A stretch of DNA of 64,000 bases from Spirochaetaceae bacterium UBA5556 (GTDB lineage: Bacteria; Spirochaetota; Spirochaetia; Treponematales; Rectinemataceae): the NCBI GenBank assembly GCA_002425765.1, contig DIMW01000010.1:62001-126000 (forward strand), written 5' to 3'. Position numbers and translations under genes: made by a program. Within the stretch, counting starts at the first letter, position 1. Each line of letters opens with the position of its first letter. The notes below the pieces were generated by a model. The model had not been told where the DNA came from. It did not search any database and saw only the letters and a program-made list of their open reading frames with translations. Positions 60,807-64,000 of the stretch are shown here, in pieces.

Positions 60807-62231
60807 ATGAAAATAGTCGTTGGATCACTTCAGCAAGAATCGAATAGTTTGACTTCTCACTTGAGTAGTAGAAAAGACTTCGACATTTTCCGACATGAGG
60901 AAATGCTGCACCATATATCAGTAACGGACTATTTTGCCTCCATTGGGGTAGAGTTAATTCCTACGCTGTACGCTCACGCCCTTCCCGGCGGGCGCCTCCA
61001 TGAGGCCGATTTTTTTACCATGACAGAAGAGCTCGTAGCGATGATTCCTAAAGACGGGATGGATGGAATTTGGCTGTATCTGCACGGAGCTCTCGAAGTC
61101 GAACGCATCGGGAGCGGAGAACTGGCCCTGATGCGCATGATCCGAGAGAAAGTCGGTTTCGGTGTCCCTGTTGCGCTCACCCTGGACTTTCATGCCAATA
61201 ACACTTATGAGCTGATGAAGCTCGCCAATGTAATTGTAGGATACAGAACAGCTCCCCATCGTGATATGGAGGAGACCGAACTTCGCGCCGCAAGACTCCT
61301 TGTGCACTGCATAGAGGATCATCTCCTCCCTGAACCTCAGATGGCTAGAGCCGACGTTGTAATTCCTGGCGATTGCGTCTTGACGGACGAGTCCCCTCTG
61401 AAAGAGATCATGGCTGAAGCCGCTGCGCTGGAGAAAAAACCAGGCATGCTTGCCTGCAGTGTTTTTAATGGACAGCCCTGGGTAGATGCTCCCAACATGG
61501 GCCCCTCGATGGTGTGCATCCATGAATGGAACAAAGAGACTGCGGTGATGGCCGCAAAAAGACTTGCCAGAATGTTTTTCGAGTCAAGACACAAGTTCGG
61601 ATTCTCTGTGGACGCCTGTGGGCCCAGCGAAGCCCTGGACAAGGCCTGGATCGAAAAGAGCCGACCTGTATTTGTCACAGACAGTGGAGACAATACGACC
61701 GCAGGGTCTTCTGGCGATAATGCATTTCTCCTCAGACTCATCCAAGAGAAAGGAATAACAGGGGTGCTGGTGGGTGGGATCACCGACGAACCTGCAGTAC
61801 GGCGATGCCAGAGCCTAAACGTCGGGGACCCTGTCGAACTGGATATTGGAGGAACGATAGAACCCGTGAGCACCCGGACCCACATACGCGGTACACTGCT
61901 CTACAGAGGAGACATCGAAGGTTGGTACGGCGAAAACGCAGGCCCCTGTGTAGTCCTACGCTCCAACGGAATCGATATTATTGTGACCGCAAAAAGATGT
62001 GCGCTCACAAAGCCGCACATCTTTGAGAGGCTTGGTCTTGATATTCGAGGCTACCGCTTCGTCATCGTCAAACTGGGATACCTCTATCCCGATCTTGCAG
62101 CAGTCGCGGCGCGAACAATACTCGCCTTTACGACCGGCAGCAGCACCGAACGCTTGCAGGATATGGGCATGAAGCATATCCGCCGGCCGATGTTTCCTTT
62201 GGACGACAATTTTTCGCCTAATTTCGATTGA
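60807..62231 (+). CDS. M81-family (microcystinase C/MlrC-like) metalloprotein
   Basis: 474 residues of the MlrC family: IVVGSLQQESNSLTSH at the start (metal/E-S-N motif), IWLYLHGAL, ALTLDFHANNTYELM (Asp/His ligands), IVGYRTAPHRDMEET and TDSGDNTTAGSSGDN, with MlrC C-terminal domain after about 300. MlrC cleaves peptide-like bonds of linearised microcystin. Most homologs sit in ABC-transport operons and act on unknown small compounds. Last gene of the LacI-controlled operon (9-bp gap after the permease). Confidence 0.9.
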   Translation: MKIVVGSLQQESNSLTSHLSSRKDFDIFRHEEMLHHISVTDYFASIGVELIPTLYAHALPGGRLHEADFFTMTEELVAMIPKDGMDGIWLYLHGALEVERIGSGELALMRMIREKVGFGVPVALTLDFHANNTYELMKLANVIVGYRTAPHRDMEETELRAARLLVHCIEDHLLPEPQMARADVVIPGDCVLTDESPLKEIMAEAAALEKKPGMLACSVFNGQPWVDAPNMGPSMVCIHEWNKETAVMAAKRLARMFFESRHKFGFSVDACGPSEALDKAWIEKSRPVFVTDSGDNTTAGSSGDNAFLLRLIQEKGITGVLVGGITDEPAVRRCQSLNVGDPVELDIGGTIEPVSTRTHIRGTLLYRGDIEGWYGENAGPCVVLRSNGIDIIVTAKRCALTKPHIFERLGLDIRGYRFVIVKLGYLYPDLAAVAARTILAFTTGSSTERLQDMGMKHIRRPMFPLDDNFSPNFD

Positions 62232-62315
62232 ATATCGCTTACACCGGCTTCAGATACAATACAGCAAGGTTAGCAGAAGTTCGCAATAATTTTCCATTGC
62301 ATCGCGCAGATGGCG

Positions 62316-62321
62316 TATAAT
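62316..62321 (+). promoter_or_regulatory. -10 box implying a leaderless threonine synthase mRNA
   Basis: A perfect TATAAT ends 6 bp before the ATG at 62328, with only a weak -35 (TTCCAT, 18-base spacer). Transcription starting 6-7 bases after it would begin at or next to the start codon; no Shine-Dalgarno sequence is present. Confidence 0.45.
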
Positions 62322-62327
62322 ACATCC

Positions 62328-63494
62328 ATGAACTTTGTCTGTTCTCTCTGCGGCAAAAAAGCGCCTGTTTCGACGCGCGCCGCCATGTGCGAGTGCGGCG
62401 GCCTGTGGAAGCTGGATTTTCAGCCTCCCCCCTTCGATCCTGACCTCATCGACAGACGTGAGTGGAGCCTGTTCCGCTACCGGGCGTTTCTGCCCCTGGG
62501 AGAGCCGGAAGAGCCGGAGGGCGCCACACACAGAGAGCGCGTCATGAGCGGGGAGCACGCCTCGGCCAGCATATACCCCGCATGGCGCGCCGTCTCCCTC
62601 GGCGAGGGCATGACGCCCATCGTCCGCTTAGATGAAGACTTGTTGCTCAAAATGGACTATTTCATGCCCACGCTTTCGTTCAAGGACCGTGGGGCGGCGG
62701 TGCTCGTCGCGCACTGCAGGGCGATCGGCGTCGACTCCGTCATCCAGGACTCGAGCGGCAACGCGGGCAACAGCATCGCGGCTTACAGCGCGCGCGCCGG
62801 CATCAAATGCGAAATCCTCGTGCCGGAGGGCACCTCTCCCGCCAAAATAGCGATGATCCGCTCGCACGGCGCCCAGGTTACCATCGTGCCCGGATCGAGA
62901 GACCACTGCGCCGACGTCTGTCGCGCAAAGGTCGCGCGGGAAGGTGTCTATTACGCGAGCCACGTCTACAACCCATTCTTTTACGAGGGGACAAAGACCT
63001 ATATCTACGAAGCCTGGGAACAGCTCGGGCGCATTCCAGCCCACCTCTTCGTGCCGCTCGGCAACGGCACGCTCTTTCTCGGCATGGTAAAGGCCCTGGA
63101 GGAACTGCTCGCCGCGGGCATCATCGCCAGGATGCCAGAGGTCATCGCGGTCCAGAGCGAACGCTGCGCCCCCATCGCCCGCGCCTACGAAGACGGCGCG
63201 CCGAGTCCGGCGCGGGTAACCCCCCTGCCGACCCTCGCGGAAGGCATCGCCATCGGCGTGCCGGCGAGGGGAGAAGAAATTCTTGGCTATATCTACAAAT
63301 ATAATATGAAAGTGATTCTGGCGCCCGAGGAGCGCATCCCCGAGGCGCGGGCAGCGCTCGCTGGCCGCGGCATTTACTGCGAACACACGAGCGCCGCCAC
63401 CTACGCGGCATACCTCGCCCTGCGAGAAAAACAGGGCAGAATCTACGACAGCCTCATCCCCATGTGCGGAGCTGGGCTCAAATCGGATCACTAG
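62328..63494 (+). CDS. thrC: Threonine synthase
   Basis: PLP enzyme turning O-phosphohomoserine into threonine; 388 residues. An N-terminal Cys cluster (FVCSLCGKKAP..AMCECGGLW) resembles the zinc-ribbon-like start of archaeal/bacterial thrC type I. The PLP Lys is in TLSFKDRGAAVL, and SSGNAGNSIAAYSARAG, PLGNGTLFLGM and the final MCGAGLK follow. An earlier ATG at 62310 is possible. A 62-bp diverged copy of its middle lies at 52703-52764. Confidence 0.9.
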   Translation: MNFVCSLCGKKAPVSTRAAMCECGGLWKLDFQPPPFDPDLIDRREWSLFRYRAFLPLGEPEEPEGATHRERVMSGEHASASIYPAWRAVSLGEGMTPIVRLDEDLLLKMDYFMPTLSFKDRGAAVLVAHCRAIGVDSVIQDSSGNAGNSIAAYSARAGIKCEILVPEGTSPAKIAMIRSHGAQVTIVPGSRDHCADVCRAKVAREGVYYASHVYNPFFYEGTKTYIYEAWEQLGRIPAHLFVPLGNGTLFLGMVKALEELLAAGIIARMPEVIAVQSERCAPIARAYEDGAPSPARVTPLPTLAEGIAIGVPARGEEILGYIYKYNMKVILAPEERIPEARAALAGRGIYCEHTSAATYAAYLALREKQGRIYDSLIPMCGAGLKSDH

Positions 63495-63513
63495 ACCTTC
63501 TCTCATTTTCTTG

Positions 63514-63542
63514 TTGACAACCCTGTGCCCCGGATGTATTCT
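63514..63542 (+). promoter_or_regulatory. Promoter of the aldolase gene
   Basis: TTGACA (63514-63519), 17-base spacer, TATTCT (63537-63542), about 80 bp before the ATG. Confidence 0.65.
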
Positions 63543-63622
63543 GATTATATGAGAATAAGTGATGCACAAAATTGCATTATAAACATGAGGGCGGCAGGTC
63601 ACACGCTCTTCGGGGGTGGTAT

Positions 63623-64000
63623 ATGACGGACGGTCTGAAAAGAAATACGGAAAAACTCTTCGATGAGAAGGGTCACCTCTTTCTCCTGGCGCTCGACCAC
63701 GCGCAGAGCGGCGTGATGCCCGGCCTTGAAAACACGCCGACGCTGATGAAGGCGCTCGCCGGCGCCCCTCTCGACGGATTCATCCTGAACATCGGCCTCG
63801 CCGCGAACCTGGCGCGGGCTCCTTTCCTCCGGAAAAAGCTCCTCCTCAGGAGTTCCTTCGGTGGTTCGAACCTCGCCGAAGCCTACGGGCCAGCCCACCT
63901 CAACCACGTCAGCCCAGAGACCGCCCTGGCGGCCGGCGCCGACGCGGTGCTGATGATGGCGGTCGTCGGAGGCGAGGATTATCAGAGCCTGCAGACGCTC
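63623..64000 (+). CDS. DeoC/FbaB/LacD-family class I aldolase (partial, 5' part only)
   Basis: 126 codons to the window end: KLFDEKGHLFLLALDHAQSG matches the LALDHg.. opening of class I fructose-bisphosphate and tagatose-type aldolases. LDGFILNIGLAANLAR and ALAAGADAVLMMAVVGGEDY continue the barrel. The Schiff-base Lys would lie beyond the window. The start ATG at 63623 follows GGGGGTGG. The exact substrate cannot be set from this part. Confidence 0.72.
   Translation, partial: MTDGLKRNTEKLFDEKGHLFLLALDHAQSGVMPGLENTPTLMKALAGAPLDGFILNIGLAANLARAPFLRKKLLLRSSFGGSNLAEAYGPAHLNHVSPETALAAGADAVLMMAVVGGEDYQSLQTL

Noticed and set aside
1..64000. CRISPR arrays, prophage or replication origin
   Set aside because: No regularly spaced direct repeats, no phage structural or integrase genes, and no dnaA-box cluster or dnaA/dnaN neighbourhood were seen.

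Overview
The window looks like chromosomal DNA from a spirochaete, probably a free-living or gut relative of Treponema/Spirochaeta. The main reasons are two tandem outer-membrane barrels of the treponemal UPF0164/PorV-like type (11352-13844), a BMP/TmpC-type nucleoside importer, and many sugar ABC operons. GC content is moderate to high and genes are tightly packed, with many ATGA or GTGA start/stop overlaps. All four tRNA genes lack an encoded CCA end. The assignment is an inference, not a database result.

Layout. 0-2.3 kb: partial galE, nadE, and a tRNA-Val/tRNA-Phe unit with its own promoter and terminator. 2.3-6.5 kb: a compact chaperone-usher-like operon (PapD-like chaperone, divergent usher, one secreted spore-coat-U-like subunit). 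6.6-11.3 kb: malQ, a P2-type cation ATPase preceded by a recognisable yybP-ykoY (Mn2+) riboswitch with a terminator, and tRNA-Lys. 11.3-14.7 kb: two paralogous outer-membrane barrels and a lipoprotein. 14.8-26.4 kb: housekeeping genes, namely comEC, rsmA, bactofilin, a TPR protein and mtaB on the minus strand; a CPBP protease, a small hypothetical, a methyltransferase and a lytic transglycosylase on the plus strand; then a B3/4-domain protein and tsaC/sua5. 26.5-28.5 kb: tRNA-Ile(CAU) and an arsR / ArsP-type permease / thioredoxin-like operon whose operator sits inside its promoter.

28.5-29.4 kb is a gene graveyard (aldo/keto reductase and AraC regulator remnants). 29.5-44.5 kb is a catabolic island. 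On the plus strand are a DeoR regulator and two cyclic amidohydrolases. On the minus strand, behind a consensus promoter at 43.4 kb, run a PfkB kinase, SIS sugar-phosphate enzyme, BtpA-like protein, BMP-type nucleoside ABC importer, uridine phosphorylase, Asp/Glu/hydantoin racemase and a truncated HAD phosphatase; a 3-hydroxyacid dehydrogenase (GarR-like) lies upstream. Taken together this suggests uptake of nucleoside-like or N-glycosidic compounds, cleavage to base and sugar phosphate, and cyclic amide opening.

44.7-52.6 kb: ferritin-like/VIT1 iron transporter, a collapsed glycosyltransferase gene, Nudix hydrolase, IS200-like remnant, bacterioferritin, polysaccharide deacetylase, and a GPH symporter with a large glycosidase-like protein. 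52.7-62.2 kb: a LacI regulator diverging from an operon encoding rhamnose-mutarotase-like, creatinase/M24-like, sensory-rhodopsin-transducer-like (ASRT), an RbsBACC-type ABC importer and an M81 (MlrC-like) protein. Three copies of one palindromic operator (TACAACGTTGTA type) tie the locus together. It is the best candidate here for an uncharacterised catabolic system. 62.3-64 kb: threonine synthase and a partial DeoC/FbaB-family aldolase. A 62-bp diverged copy of part of the threonine synthase gene lies 10 kb away at 52.7 kb.
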